The notes under the pieces were generated by a model. The model saw nothing but the letters and a program-made list of their open reading frames with translations, searched no databases and was not told where the DNA came from. 64,000 bases of DNA from Paraburkholderia sp. Tr-20389 (lineage in GTDB: Bacteria > Pseudomonadota > Gammaproteobacteria > Burkholderiales > Burkholderiaceae): assembly GCF_017104565.1 (NCBI RefSeq), contig NZ_JAAGPD010000024.1, positions 87,875-151,874 of the forward strand, written 5' to 3'. This document shows positions 34,892-43,367 of this stretch, piece by piece (position 1 is the first letter of the stretch; the number at the start of each line of letters is the position of its first letter). The translations under genes and the position numbers were made by a program.

Positions 34892-35346
34892 AGCGTATGC
34901 ACATCCACATCGCTGTTGAGAACCTTGAGGCGAGTACCCGCTTCTACACCGCCATGTTCGGAGGCGCCGAGCCGACAGTATCGAAGTCCGACTATCGCAA
35001 ATGGGAACTGAGCGACCCGAAGGTCAACTTTGCTATTTCGCAGCGAGGCGTAAAGCCGGGAGTCGATCATCTTGGCATTCAGGTCGAGACTGACGAGGAA
35101 CTGGCTGAGATGCGAGAGCGTTTCGCAAGCGCCGAATTGCCTGTGATGGACCAGACGGCAACTACCTGCTGCTATGCGAAGTCGGATAAATCATGGACCG
35201 TCGACCCTCAAGGAGTGGCTTGGGAGACCTTCCGCACATTGGAGACGGCGCCGACTTACGGACAGTCGCGACGCGATCCTGAGCCCGATGCGGCGGCATG
35301 TTGTGCACCTGCCCCTGCGACGATCACCTTCCGGAGCCGCGCGTGA
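34888..35346 (+). CDS. arsI: ArsI/CadI-like VOC dioxygenase
   Basis: 152 aa vicinal-oxygen-chelate protein. MHIHIAVENLEASTRFYTAMFG with metal-binding H, GVDHLGIQVE with the second H, WTVDPQGVAWETF with the glutamate, and a vicinal Cys-Cys in TTCCYAKSDKSW that in ArsI binds the organoarsenical. Known ArsI is an Fe(II) C-As lyase demethylating trivalent methylarsenicals; CadI is the cadmium-induced relative. A second Cys-Cys pair lies in the tail (AACCAP). Overlaps arsR and acr3 by 4 bases each. Confidence 0.88.
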   Translation: MKRMHIHIAVENLEASTRFYTAMFGGAEPTVSKSDYRKWELSDPKVNFAISQRGVKPGVDHLGIQVETDEELAEMRERFASAELPVMDQTATTCCYAKSDKSWTVDPQGVAWETFRTLETAPTYGQSRRDPEPDAAACCAPAPATITFRSRA

Positions 35347-36413
35347 GCAGTGTGGATCGAGCGGCAGACCGCTCTCGTACGCCAACGATCGGCTTCTTTG
35401 AACGTTACCTGACAGTATGGGTCGCGCTTTGCATCGTTACCGGCATCGTCCTCGGCCACTGGCTGCCGCCAGTGTTCCAGGCGATTGGTCGCATGGAGGT
35501 GGCGCAGGTTAACATTCCCGTCGGTGTACTCATCTGGGTCATGATCGTGCCGATGCTCATCAAGATCGACTTCGGTGCGATGGCGCAGGTAAAGGGACAC
35601 TGGCGCGGCATCGGCGTCACGCTGTTCGTGAACTGGCTCGTCAAGCCGTTTTCGATGGCACTGCTCGGCTGGATCTTCGTTCGCCATGTTTTCGCCGGGT
35701 GGTTGCCGTCGGCACAGCTGGACAGCTACATCGCAGGACTGATTCTGCTTGCAGCTGCGCCGTGTACCGCGATGGTGTTTGTCTGGTCGCAGCTTTGCAA
35801 GGGCGACCCGTACTTCACACTCTCACAGGTCGCACTCAACGATGCCATCATGATCGTCGCCTTTGCGCCGATCGTTGCGCTGTTGCTGGGCCTGTCAGCG
35901 ATCACGGTGCCGTGGGACACGCTCATCACTTCGGTTGGCCTCTACATCATCATTCCGGTTGTTATCGCACAGCTCATGCGTCGCCAGTTGCTTGCGCATG
36001 GGGATGCACACTTCAAACGCACGGTCTCGCGGCTGGGCCCGTATTCGATCAGTGCGTTGCTCGCGACGCTCGTACTGCTCTTCGCGTTTCAGGGACAGGC
36101 CATTGTCAGTGAGCCGATGGTGATCGCGATGCTCGCGGTACCAATCCTGATCCAGGTGTTCCTGAACTCGAGCCTTGCCTATCTGCTCAACCGCAGGCTG
36201 GGTGTCGCGCACTGCGTAGCCGGTCCATCGAGCCTGATCGGCGCAAGCAATTTCTTCGAGCTGGCCGTGGCAACTGCAATCAGCCTGTTTGGATTCCAGT
36301 CGGGCGCCGCGCTCGCGACGGTTGTAGGTGTGCTGATCGAAGTGCCTGTCATGCTGCTGGTTGTCGGCGTCGTGAACCGGTCGCAGCATTGGTATGAAAC
36401 CCGGACGCATTGA
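35343..36413 (+). CDS. acr3: ACR3-family arsenite efflux permease
   Basis: 356 aa from a GTG at 35343 (VSSVDRAADRS), which overlaps the arsI stop. Ten transmembrane segments. Signature elements: FERYLTVWVALCIVTGIVLG, MIVPMLIKIDF, AAPCTAMVFVWSQLCKGDP with the conserved transport cysteine, and GPSSLIGASNFFELAVA. It exports As(III) using the proton-motive force. It belongs to ACR3, not to the unrelated ArsB family. Confidence 0.95.
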   Translation: MSSVDRAADRSRTPTIGFFERYLTVWVALCIVTGIVLGHWLPPVFQAIGRMEVAQVNIPVGVLIWVMIVPMLIKIDFGAMAQVKGHWRGIGVTLFVNWLVKPFSMALLGWIFVRHVFAGWLPSAQLDSYIAGLILLAAAPCTAMVFVWSQLCKGDPYFTLSQVALNDAIMIVAFAPIVALLLGLSAITVPWDTLITSVGLYIIIPVVIAQLMRRQLLAHGDAHFKRTVSRLGPYSISALLATLVLLFAFQGQAIVSEPMVIAMLAVPILIQVFLNSSLAYLLNRRLGVAHCVAGPSSLIGASNFFELAVATAISLFGFQSGAALATVVGVLIEVPVMLLVVGVVNRSQHWYETRTH

Positions 36414-36422
36414 GGATTGACG

Positions 36423-37250
36423 ATGAGCATCACCATCTATCACAACCCCGACTGCGGCACCTCGCGCAATGTACTCGCGCTCTTGCGCGAAGCAGACGAG
36501 AACCCGCTTGTTATCGAATACCTGCAGAACCCGCCCGATCGAGCGACGCTTGAGCGCCTCATTGCCGACAGTGGAATGGCGGTCAGAGATGTGCTGCGGG
36601 TCAAGGGCACCCCCTACAAGGAACTGCGGCTCGGTGATCCGGCGTTGAGCGACGCTCGACTCATCGATGCAATGCTGGCCCATCCGATTTTGATCAACCG
36701 GCCTTTCGTCGTGACGCCACGTGGCACGCGTCTTTGCAGGCCGTCTGATGAAGTGGTTGGCCTGCTTGGGATCACACCCGAGCGGGAGATCCTGAAGGAG
36801 GAAGGCGTGCCATTCGTAGTTGGCCGCCCGATCTCGGGTGACGATCCTGGCTTTGTGCAGGCACTGCGCGATGCTGAGCTTCCCAGCGTCGATCTGAAGG
36901 AGCCGGGCCGCTCGTTCTTCGCCTTTTCAACCCTGACAGGTTCCCATTTAGGCTACGGCGGTTTCGAGCAATTCGGTCAGGATGGACTCATCCGGTCGCT
37001 CGTCATAGCGTCGGAGCATAGGGGTAAAGGTATCGGTCGCAACGTGCTTGCCGTCCTGCTGCGTGCAGCGTTCGATGCGGGCTCCCGTACCGCGTGGCTG
37101 CTCACAACGAACGAATCGGCGTTCTTCGAGAAGTCCGGTTTCAAGCCGGTCAACCGCGGCGCGGCTCCCGCCGCGATCGTGGGCTCGCGTCAGGCTGCAG
37201 ACCTGTGTCCGTCAAGTGCCGTCCTGCTCTCGCGCGCCATCACCCTTTAA
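36423..37250 (+). CDS. arsC: Arsenate reductase fused to GNAT (ArsN2-like)
   Basis: 275 aa. Residues 1-118 are a glutaredoxin-dependent arsenate reductase: the catalytic cysteine in YHNPDCGTSRN and the arsenic-binding RPFVVTPRGTRLCRP. From about residue 138 a GNAT acetyltransferase follows (LGYGGFEQFGQDGLIRSLVIAS, then EHRGKGIGRNVLAVLL, the acetyl-CoA loop, and AFFEKSGF). ArsN-type GNATs sit in ars operons, usually as separate genes. ArsC reduces As(V) to As(III); the acetyl acceptor is unknown. The linker is continuous and in frame. Confidence 0.92.
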   Translation: MSITIYHNPDCGTSRNVLALLREADENPLVIEYLQNPPDRATLERLIADSGMAVRDVLRVKGTPYKELRLGDPALSDARLIDAMLAHPILINRPFVVTPRGTRLCRPSDEVVGLLGITPEREILKEEGVPFVVGRPISGDDPGFVQALRDAELPSVDLKEPGRSFFAFSTLTGSHLGYGGFEQFGQDGLIRSLVIASEHRGKGIGRNVLAVLLRAAFDAGSRTAWLLTTNESAFFEKSGFKPVNRGAAPAAIVGSRQAADLCPSSAVLLSRAITL

Positions 37251-37262
37251 TCGCCAGCTCCA

Positions 37263-38054
37263 ATGCAGACCGATCTTCCGAACATCAGTGCTCTTCATCT
37301 GGACACACCCGACCTCGCGAAGCTGGAACCACGCGCGATATCGCAACACCCGCCACGCATTCTTCTTCTGTACGGTTCATTGAGGCCGACGTCATACAGC
37401 AGGTTGCTGACACTAGAGGCCGAGCGAATCCTTCAGCAGTTTGGAGCGGAGACGAAGGTGTTCGATCCGCACGGCCTGCCGCTGGCCGATAGCGTGCCTC
37501 TGGATCATCCAAAGGTCGTCGAGCTGCGCGCGCTATCAGTGTGGTCCGAGGGACAGGTGTGGTGCAGCCCGGAGCGTCATGGCGCACTCACCGGGGTTTT
37601 CAAGAACCAGATCGATTGGCTTCCACTGGATTCCGGCAGCATCCGCCCGACGCAGGGTCGCACGCTGGCCGTCATGCAGGTATCCGGTGGCTCGCAATCA
37701 TTCAACGCAGTCAACGCGCTGCGCGTGCTAGGCCGCTGGATGCGCATGGTGACGATCCCGAACCAGAGTTCCGTTGCCAAGGCGTATCAGGAGTTCGATG
37801 AGAATGGACGGATGAAGCCCTCGTCGTACTACGATCGCGTGGTCGATGTGATGGAAGAACTCTACAAGTTCACGCTGCTCGTACGTGACCGTTCGGATTA
37901 TCTGACCGACCGATACAGTGAGCGAAAGGACCGGGCGCCTGCAAACGTCACCGAGCTCGCCAACGCAGCCATGAGCCATGAGCACGACGCTCAAATAGCC
38001 GAACCAGTACCTTTTGCGGCGAATCACGGATTTCAGCTTCAACACGCCCATTAA
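37263..38054 (+). CDS. arsH: ArsH organoarsenical oxidase, altered C-terminus
   Basis: 263 aa NADPH-dependent FMN reductase. Flavodoxin fold with [17 protein letters not shown] (FMN loop), [19 protein letters not shown], and [21 protein letters not shown]. It oxidises trivalent organoarsenicals to less toxic pentavalent forms. The family normally ends shortly after [10 protein letters not shown]; here reading goes on about 35 residues, and the last about 15 ([15 protein letters not shown]) are encoded by the flanking IS remnant, so the original 3' end was probably replaced. Confidence 0.92.
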   Translation: MQTDLPNISALHLDTPDLAKLEPRAISQHPPRILLLYGSLRPTSYSRLLTLEAERILQQFGAETKVFDPHGLPLADSVPLDHPKVVELRALSVWSEGQVWCSPERHGALTGVFKNQIDWLPLDSGSIRPTQGRTLAVMQVSGGSQSFNAVNALRVLGRWMRMVTIPNQSSVAKAYQEFDENGRMKPSSYYDRVVDVMEELYKFTLLVRDRSDYLTDRYSERKDRAPANVTELANAAMSHEHDAQIAEPVPFAANHGFQLQHAH

Positions 38055-38216
38055 CCGTTGCACGAGTTTATGGTTGACGGTTCGGCCTATCTGTCTGATC
38101 GCCGCCGTGACGCGACGATAGCCATACCTACCTCTGTGCTTTTCGTAGATCGCTTTTACCTGAAGCTTAAGCTCCGCGTGGCGATCGTCTCGCGCAGAGC
38201 CTTCACCTGGTAACAA
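38007..38216 (-). pseudogene. IS3 transposase OrfB fragment
   Basis: Reads HAELKLQVKAIYEKHRGRYG then RRVTAAIRQIGRTVNHKLV, the OrfB N-terminal HTH_21 region. It lacks the whole DDE integrase core because the element is cut off after KSVIRRKRY. An additional frame change near 38180 separates it from the usual STFYYQVKAL start. Non-functional. Confidence 0.85.
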
Positions 38217-38814
38217 AAAGTGCTGCGTGCCAGCTCGCTGCCTTTAACATCGCGGGCAGCGGATACTCGGGCCGTAGCTTTTGAATGATTTCAACCTTCT
38301 CCGCGGTAGTGAGCGCGAGTTCATAGCGAGGATACCTCTCCACCTCCTTGAGGTAGGCGATTTCGGCTCTTAGTTGAGTGACTTCGTTAGCAGAGGCGCG
38401 CCCATGCTCATGCGTCTGATGAGTTTTTCTTTTATGTTGAACTTCGCCAGCGACCAATCCTGAGCTTTTCCTTCCGCGGCGATCGGGTGCCAAAGCCAGG
38501 ACTCCGCCGGATTCGTACCGTCGACTCCATTCTGCAATCATCGAATCGGACCGGATGTTGAACCGTGCAGCCGCCTCTCGGAATGACAAGCCATCCTTTC
38601 GGATAAGTTTGAGCACCTTCAGCCTAAACTCGGCATCATACCTGGTGTGTTTGCGCCAGAGACCTGCGGGACCGTGGAGACGATAGGCTTCGATCCACCG
38701 GCGAAGCAGGGATGGGTCAATGGAGTGCTTCGACGCTACTGCTCTGATGCTTGGTCCCGCAGACAGATACTCGTCGACTACCGCTTGACGGAATGCGTAT
38801 GGATAAATCGCCAT
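38203..38814 (-). CDS. IS3-family OrfA (helix-turn-helix)
   Basis: 203 aa from MAIYPYAFRQ. Two HTH units (IRAVASKHSIDPSLLRRWI and FREAAARFNIRSDSMIAEW) and a C-terminal coiled segment (ANEVTQLRAEIAYLKEVE), as in IS150-type OrfA. At the end the frame meets CTTTTTTG-like sequence where IS3 elements slip by -1 into orfB. Without OrfB it cannot transpose, though it could still bind IS ends. Confidence 0.88.
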   Translation of the reverse strand: MAIYPYAFRQAVVDEYLSAGPSIRAVASKHSIDPSLLRRWIEAYRLHGPAGLWRKHTRYDAEFRLKVLKLIRKDGLSFREAAARFNIRSDSMIAEWSRRYESGGVLALAPDRRGRKSSGLVAGEVQHKRKTHQTHEHGRASANEVTQLRAEIAYLKEVERYPRYELALTTAEKVEIIQKLRPEYPLPAMLKAASWHAALFVTR

Positions 38815-38925
38815 AAAAGAAACCCCCAAAGAGGTTGGACGGATGTCCGACGTTTGGGGGCGGTTCAGCATGTCGCGGAGCCGCAATTCACAGCAGACAG
38901 TTTGCTTCGAATAACGCAAAGCGGC

Positions 38926-40179
38926 TCAGGCCGCTTCCTTCCGGCGCTTGCCAATTTCCGTTTCGACGGGCGCCTTGTCGGACTGCGGCACGGTGCCGGC
39001 AGGACGGTGCACGTCATGCGTGGCGAAACCCTGCTCGCGGCTCGGCACGTCGAACCAGTCGCGGTGCGAGAACGAATCGCGGATATCGTCGAGACCGCTT
39101 TGCCAGTGTTCGAGCATCGTGTCCACGCTGAACTCGTAGTCCTTGTAATGCCCTTCGTACGGCTTGTTCTTGTAGATCAGATGCACGACGTTGATCGCGC
39201 TGCCGTCCGCGGCTTCTTCGGCCAAACGGAACAGCGGGTCCGCTTTCAACACCGAAGTGGGCACATGCTCGAGCAGTTCCTTGATGAAGCGCGCATGCTT
39301 CTGCCGCTCGGCAAGCATGTTCGTGATCGCGCGCGTGCGGCTCGAATACTGGATGTCCTTGGCGCGCTCCGAGATGTCGAGGAAATCGCCAGGTGCATTG
39401 CCGCGCGCGCTCCACAAATCCACCTGGAAAACCAGTGTGTCCTTGTGATCGGAATCGCGCAGTACTTCCGTGAGCGGCGTGTTCGACACGAGCCCGCCGT
39501 CCCAATAGTATTCGCCTTCGATCTCGACGGCGGGAAAGCCCGGCGGCAATGCGCCCGACGCCATGAAATGCTCCGGCGCGAGTCGCATCTTGCGGTTGTC
39601 GAAGTACGTGAGATTGCCCGTGCGCACGTTCACTGCGCCCACGGAAACACGAATCGCACCGTCGTTGATGCGGTCGAAATCGGCGTATCGCAGCAGCGTC
39701 GCCTTGAGCGCGCCCGTGTCGTAGTAGCTGACGTGGTTCGGGTCCAGCTTGCCGAGGCCGGCCATCGGCAGTGGAAAGCGCGGCGCGAAAAAGCCCGGCT
39801 GGCCTTCCGTCAATGCGCGGCCCGCCGCCCACATGCTCGCCCACTTGCGCGAGAGATCATGCATGCCGAGACCGGGCAGCGCCCACGCGCCGATGCTGCC
39901 GACCCAGTCGAGCGGATGGCAGATCGTGTTCCAGAAACCGCGCAATGCCTCCACGCGATTTTCCGGCGCATTACCCGCGATGATCGCCGTGTTGAGCGCG
40001 CCGATCGACACGCCCGCGATCCAGTCCGGCTCGACCTTCGCTTCCGCCAGGCCTTCGACCACGCCCGCCTGATAAGAGCCGAGCGCGCCGCCGCCTTGCA
40101 GCACGAGCGCGATCTCGTCGTAGCGCGGCAACACAAATGGCTCCCGTTGTGCGCTGATTTTCTTTGTGTCGCTGCGCAT
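38926..40179 (-). CDS. Patatin-like phospholipase with DUF3734
   Basis: 417 aa. Patatin motifs: oxyanion loop VLQGGGALGSYQAG, nucleophile elbow GVSIG (serine at about residue 58) and the catalytic aspartate in YYWDGGLVSNTPL. The C-terminal about 115 residues, including HLIYKNKPYEGHYKDYEFS, are the DUF3734 extension common in Burkholderiales. It is last in the adc-bdhA-patatin run, 10 bases after bdhA, so a role in PHB or ketone-body related ester hydrolysis is likely. Confidence 0.9.
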   Translation of the reverse strand: MRSDTKKISAQREPFVLPRYDEIALVLQGGGALGSYQAGVVEGLAEAKVEPDWIAGVSIGALNTAIIAGNAPENRVEALRGFWNTICHPLDWVGSIGAWALPGLGMHDLSRKWASMWAAGRALTEGQPGFFAPRFPLPMAGLGKLDPNHVSYYDTGALKATLLRYADFDRINDGAIRVSVGAVNVRTGNLTYFDNRKMRLAPEHFMASGALPPGFPAVEIEGEYYWDGGLVSNTPLTEVLRDSDHKDTLVFQVDLWSARGNAPGDFLDISERAKDIQYSSRTRAITNMLAERQKHARFIKELLEHVPTSVLKADPLFRLAEEAADGSAINVVHLIYKNKPYEGHYKDYEFSVDTMLEHWQSGLDDIRDSFSHRDWFDVPSREQGFATHDVHRPAGTVPQSDKAPVETEIGKRRKEAA

Positions 40180-40189
40180 GCGTCGCTCC

Positions 40190-40972
40190 TTATTTCATCG
40201 ACCAGCCGTGGCTGACGATCACCGATTGCCCCGTCAGTGCCGACGATTCGAAACCCGCGAGGAAGGCAACGGTGTTGGCGACGTCATCGACGGTCGTGAA
40301 TTCGCCGTCGACGGTTTCCTTCAGCATCACGTTCTTCACGACTTCTTCTTCACTGATGCCGAGCGCTTTGGCCTGCTCGGGAATCTGCTTTTCGACGAGC
40401 GGCGTGCGCACGAAACCCGGGCACACGACATTCGCACGCACGCCGCGCGGACCGCCTTCCTTCGCGACCACGCGCGCGAGGCCGAGCAGGCCGTGCTTCG
40501 CGGTGACGTAGGCGGATTTCAGCTTCGACGCTTCATGCGAGTGCACCGAGCCCATGTAGACGATCGAGCCGCCGCGCTTGCTGTCGTACATATGCTTGAT
40601 GGCAGCCTTGGTGGTGAGGAACGCGCCGTCCAGATGAATGGCGAGCATCTTCTTCCAGTCGGCGAATGCATACTCTTCGATCGGCGCGACGATCTGAATG
40701 CCCGCGTTCGACACGAGCACGTCGATGCTGCCGAGTTCTTTCACTGCGCGCTCGATGCCTGCATTGACGGCTTCTTCATTCGTCACGTCCATCGCGACGG
40801 CGATCGCCTTGCCACCCGCTTCGACGATGCTCGACGCGACTTTCTGCGCGTTGTCCACATTCAGGTCGGCAATCACGACGGCTGCGCCGAGGCTCGCCAG
40901 CTTGCGCGCGCATTGTTCGCCGATGCCGCTTGCTGCGCCCGTTACGAGCGCGACCTTGTTTTGCAATGACAT
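40190..40972 (-). CDS. bdhA: 3-hydroxybutyrate dehydrogenase
   Basis: 260 aa short-chain dehydrogenase. NAD-binding [17 protein letters not shown]-equivalent VSNAGIQ, catalytic serine in [11 protein letters not shown] and Y-x3-K in [10 protein letters not shown]. The segment [22 protein letters not shown] with Q/K substrate-loop residues is specific to D-3-hydroxybutyrate dehydrogenase. It oxidises 3-hydroxybutyrate to acetoacetate. Centre of an apparent three-gene operon with adc and patatin. Confidence 0.94.
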   Translation of the reverse strand: MSLQNKVALVTGAASGIGEQCARKLASLGAAVVIADLNVDNAQKVASSIVEAGGKAIAVAMDVTNEEAVNAGIERAVKELGSIDVLVSNAGIQIVAPIEEYAFADWKKMLAIHLDGAFLTTKAAIKHMYDSKRGGSIVYMGSVHSHEASKLKSAYVTAKHGLLGLARVVAKEGGPRGVRANVVCPGFVRTPLVEKQIPEQAKALGISEEEVVKNVMLKETVDGEFTTVDDVANTVAFLAGFESSALTGQSVIVSHGWSMK

Positions 40973-41040
40973 GTCTGTTCCCTTTCGATAGTTTGGAGAG
41001 TTTTTAAAACGAAAATTTCAGGCGGAGTTATCTGGAACGC

Positions 41041-41844
41041 TCAGACAGCGAGTTCGAGCGCGTCGTCATTCGACTTTTTTGCAGTCTGCATGTCAGCAGG
41101 CGCGAGATAGTCGAAAGCGACTTCGCCGATATCCAGCGTGAGATTCGCGATCACATGGCGCGCGCCGACGACGCGCTTCACGGGCAGATCGGCAATCGGT
41201 GCGAGGGCGTGCGGATGCAGTTCGAGCGCCGCGGGACCGCTCCATGCGCCGAGCACCGTCACGTCACGCAGATAGAAGCGCACGAGTTCGCAAATGCGTG
41301 CCGAGCCGTCGACATGCGGAATCACCTTGAGCAGATAGTTCGGCGTGTCGGCGAGTTTTGCGCGTTCGGTTTCGATATCGAGCATGTGATGCTTGTAGCC
41401 CATCGTGCCCGTTGCGATGCGTTGCGTGCCGTAGTCGAGCGTGCCGAGCAGCGTGTCGTTACCGTCGACGCTGAGCTTCGGCCGGGCGAGCTTCTTCGGA
41501 AAGCCCCAGATTTCTCGGCCGCCTGCAATCGGACCTTCGTCGTCGAGGTACATCGAGTGCGTGTAGTTCGCGAGACGACCTTCCATGTCGCGCACCGAGA
41601 CCACCTGGCCGCTTTCCGTGTAGTCGCCGAAACCCGACGAATCCGGCATGCGAATGAACTCGTAATGTACGAGCGTGTTTTCCGGCTTCAGCGGTTCGGG
41701 TACGACGGCGCGCAGCGCGTCGAGATCCGTTTCATACGAAATGATGAAGTACTCGCGATTGAGAAAACGGAACGGCGGGCGAGGGTAGGCGGGATTGTGA
41801 ACGGGCATCGCGAATGCGGATTGCCGGATCGATTTGATGTCCAT
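41041..41844 (-). CDS. adc: Acetoacetate decarboxylase
   Basis: 267 aa from [11 protein letters not shown] behind AGAGGAAG. Family motifs: [37 protein letters not shown] with the Schiff-base lysine pair and the activating glutamate. It removes CO2 from acetoacetate to give acetone. With bdhA downstream it forms a route from 3-hydroxybutyrate to acetone, or for regulating PHB breakdown. Palindrome AAAAGCTTTT at 41896 sits in its promoter region. Confidence 0.93.
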   Translation of the reverse strand: MDIKSIRQSAFAMPVHNPAYPRPPFRFLNREYFIISYETDLDALRAVVPEPLKPENTLVHYEFIRMPDSSGFGDYTESGQVVSVRDMEGRLANYTHSMYLDDEGPIAGGREIWGFPKKLARPKLSVDGNDTLLGTLDYGTQRIATGTMGYKHHMLDIETERAKLADTPNYLLKVIPHVDGSARICELVRFYLRDVTVLGAWSGPAALELHPHALAPIADLPVKRVVGARHVIANLTLDIGEVAFDYLAPADMQTAKKSNDDALELAV

Positions 41845-42376
41845 GAACTTCCTCTTAGGCATTGGGCGTTGTTGGAGCACGGCGAATCTTAGAGCAAAAG
41901 CTTTTTTCGGATCACATTAATTTCTCCAATACACCGTTGGTCTACGCGCAACAGTGACCGGGCCTTTCAGTCTGATTCGATAAACGGTTAATTATTGTGA
42001 AAATCGGCATGACCTGTTGACGTGAGCGACACGTCGCTGACGCCGAAGTGAAATACGGATGACATGCAATCGATGCTGCGTCGACGCGTGCGAAGACATC
42101 AGAATGTTTGCGCGATCGTGAATCGGATGAGATTGATGGGTGAACTAAGCAATAGGCTTGCGTGTGACAGATGGTTGAAGGCGCATCGAAAGGACGCCGG
42201 GCAAGAATGAATGTGAACGAAACGACGGTGTCGCCGACGGGTCCGTCGACAAACTGGACGAAAGGCAACCGCAAGGAGAGTGTCGCTGAACTGTTTAATG
42301 ATTTGTTGCAGCGCGACATCACCAGGGTATATACTAGGGTTATTACCTAGGGTATTACCCGCACAAGGAGTCCGCC
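41845..42376. promoter_or_regulatory. Intergenic with AGGGT triple repeat
   Basis: 532 bases, less GC-rich than the flanks. At 42323-42358 three related units (CAGGGTATATAC, TAGGGTTATTAC, CTAGGGTATTAC) with AGGGT at 42324, 42336 and 42349 lie just before the 42-aa gene. AAAAGCTTTT (41896-41905) lies near adc. No protein gene with a good start was found. Confidence 0.6.
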
Positions 42377-42505
42377 ATGCAACAAGCTACGACCGCTGCT
42401 GTCCCGTCCACGAGCTGGCTTTCGCGTCTGCGCGAACTCGCAATCCGCGCCGTCGACCTGCATCTGCAGCACTGCGCCGTTCTTGCTGAAGCGTATCGCC
42501 GCTAA
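42377..42505 (+). CDS. 42-aa small protein
   Basis: MQQATTAAVPSTSWLSRLRE then LAIRAVDLHLQHCAVLAEAY and RR. The ATG has an ideal AAGGAG at 42364-42369, the upstream region has repeated regulatory motifs, and a strong terminator follows 14 bases after the stop, so it is a complete transcription unit. The predicted structure is one amphipathic helix with one cysteine. No family recognised. Confidence 0.72.
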   Translation: MQQATTAAVPSTSWLSRLRELAIRAVDLHLQHCAVLAEAYRR

Positions 42506-42516
42506 GCAAATCGCAT

Positions 42517-42556
42517 AAAAAAGGGGAGTACGGTTTCGTGCTCCCCTTTGTTCTTT
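42517..42556 (+). terminator. Rho-independent terminator of the 42-aa gene
   Basis: AAGGGGAGTACG pairs with CGTGCTCCCCTT (one wobble) around GTTT, followed by TGTTCTTT. Upstream A-run makes it usable from the minus strand too, so it may also end the LysE-type gene. Confidence 0.85.
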
Positions 42557-42604
42557 GGGCTTACGCGCGCATCAGCCGATTCCGGCTGCGACGCGGGTGG
42601 TCAG

Positions 42605-43243
42605 TCAGATGCCCGCTTTATTTGCCGCGAAGATCAGCCGCAGCCCGAGCGCCGTGATCGCACACGCCGCGATCCGGTCGATCCACGTCTTCGCGCGCAG
42701 ATAGATTTCGCGCGGCTTCCGGCTCGAAAAACACAGCGCCACGATCGTGTACCAGCCGAACTCGACCGCGAAGACCAGCGGCGGCAGCACGACATAGCAC
42801 CACACGGGCGGATGCTGCGGCAGCAACGCCGCGAAAATACTGCCGTACCAAATGGCAGTCTTCGGATTGCTGAGCTGCGTGGACAAGCCGATCCAGAACG
42901 ACTTCCGTGCGCTGCGGCTGTGCGCCGCGCCGGAATTGTCCATCGCGATCGGCTGTGCCGCCCCGCGCCAGATTTTCGACGCCATATAGATCAGATACAG
43001 GCCACCCGCTACTTTCAGGCCGATATACAGCCATTCGACGGCGACCAGCAGCGTATACAGCCCCGCGAGCGCAATGCCGCCGAAAAAAATCCCGCCGATG
43101 CCCATTCCCAGCGCGGTCGACAGCCCGTCGCCGCGAGACAGGCTGATCGAGTTTCGCGCGACGAGAACGAAACTCGGCCCTGGAATCATCGCGCCCAGCA
43201 GCAACGCGACGAGAATGGCGAATACGGCAGCGGATGCGGACAT
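42605..43243 (-). CDS. LysE/RhtB-family amino-acid exporter
   Basis: 212 aa from MSASAAVF behind AAGGAGA. Six predicted transmembrane helices; family signature GAMIPGPSFVLVARNSIS and STQLSNPKTAIWYGSIFAALLP. It exports an amino acid (threonine/homoserine/lysine type) or related compound. The substrate is not deducible. Single gene. Confidence 0.9.
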   Translation of the reverse strand: MSASAAVFAILVALLLGAMIPGPSFVLVARNSISLSRGDGLSTALGMGIGGIFFGGIALAGLYTLLVAVEWLYIGLKVAGGLYLIYMASKIWRGAAQPIAMDNSGAAHSRSARKSFWIGLSTQLSNPKTAIWYGSIFAALLPQHPPVWCYVVLPPLVFAVEFGWYTIVALCFSSRKPREIYLRAKTWIDRIAACAITALGLRLIFAANKAGI

Positions 43244-43367
43244 CGAACGGTCTCCTTGATGGCGTCTTCCGACGCAAATACACATGACGTGGCGATAGAT
43301 GCGCGTGTGCCGCAAGGATAGAGGCAACCAGAAACCGCTGCAACGCGCGTGACGGGGCGCCCGCGTG

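Larger units (their letters stand above)
38007..38867 (-). mobile_element. IS3-family (IS150-like) element remnant
   Basis: Intact right terminus at 38867 (minus-strand TGAACCGCCCCC), complete orfA, only the N-terminal part of orfB. The left part is lost at about 38007, where it abuts arsH. The arms CCCCCAAA (38823-38830) and TTTGGGGG (38853-38860) form a hairpin near the end. No target-site duplication matches the left terminus at 34311. Confidence 0.85.

Noticed and set aside
34311-38867. Interpretation as one intact composite transposon
   Set aside because: Only single termini and one decayed IS are present, and the bases flanking the two ends do not form a matching target duplication.
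41942-42322. 126-aa minus-strand frame in the adc upstream gap
   Set aside because: Composition is unlike local proteins, there is no ribosome-binding site, and it covers the AGGGT repeat region at its 5' end.
42207-42350. 47-codon plus-strand frame starting ATGAATGTGAAC
   Set aside because: No ribosome-binding site and it runs into the repeated control element; not protein-like enough to support.
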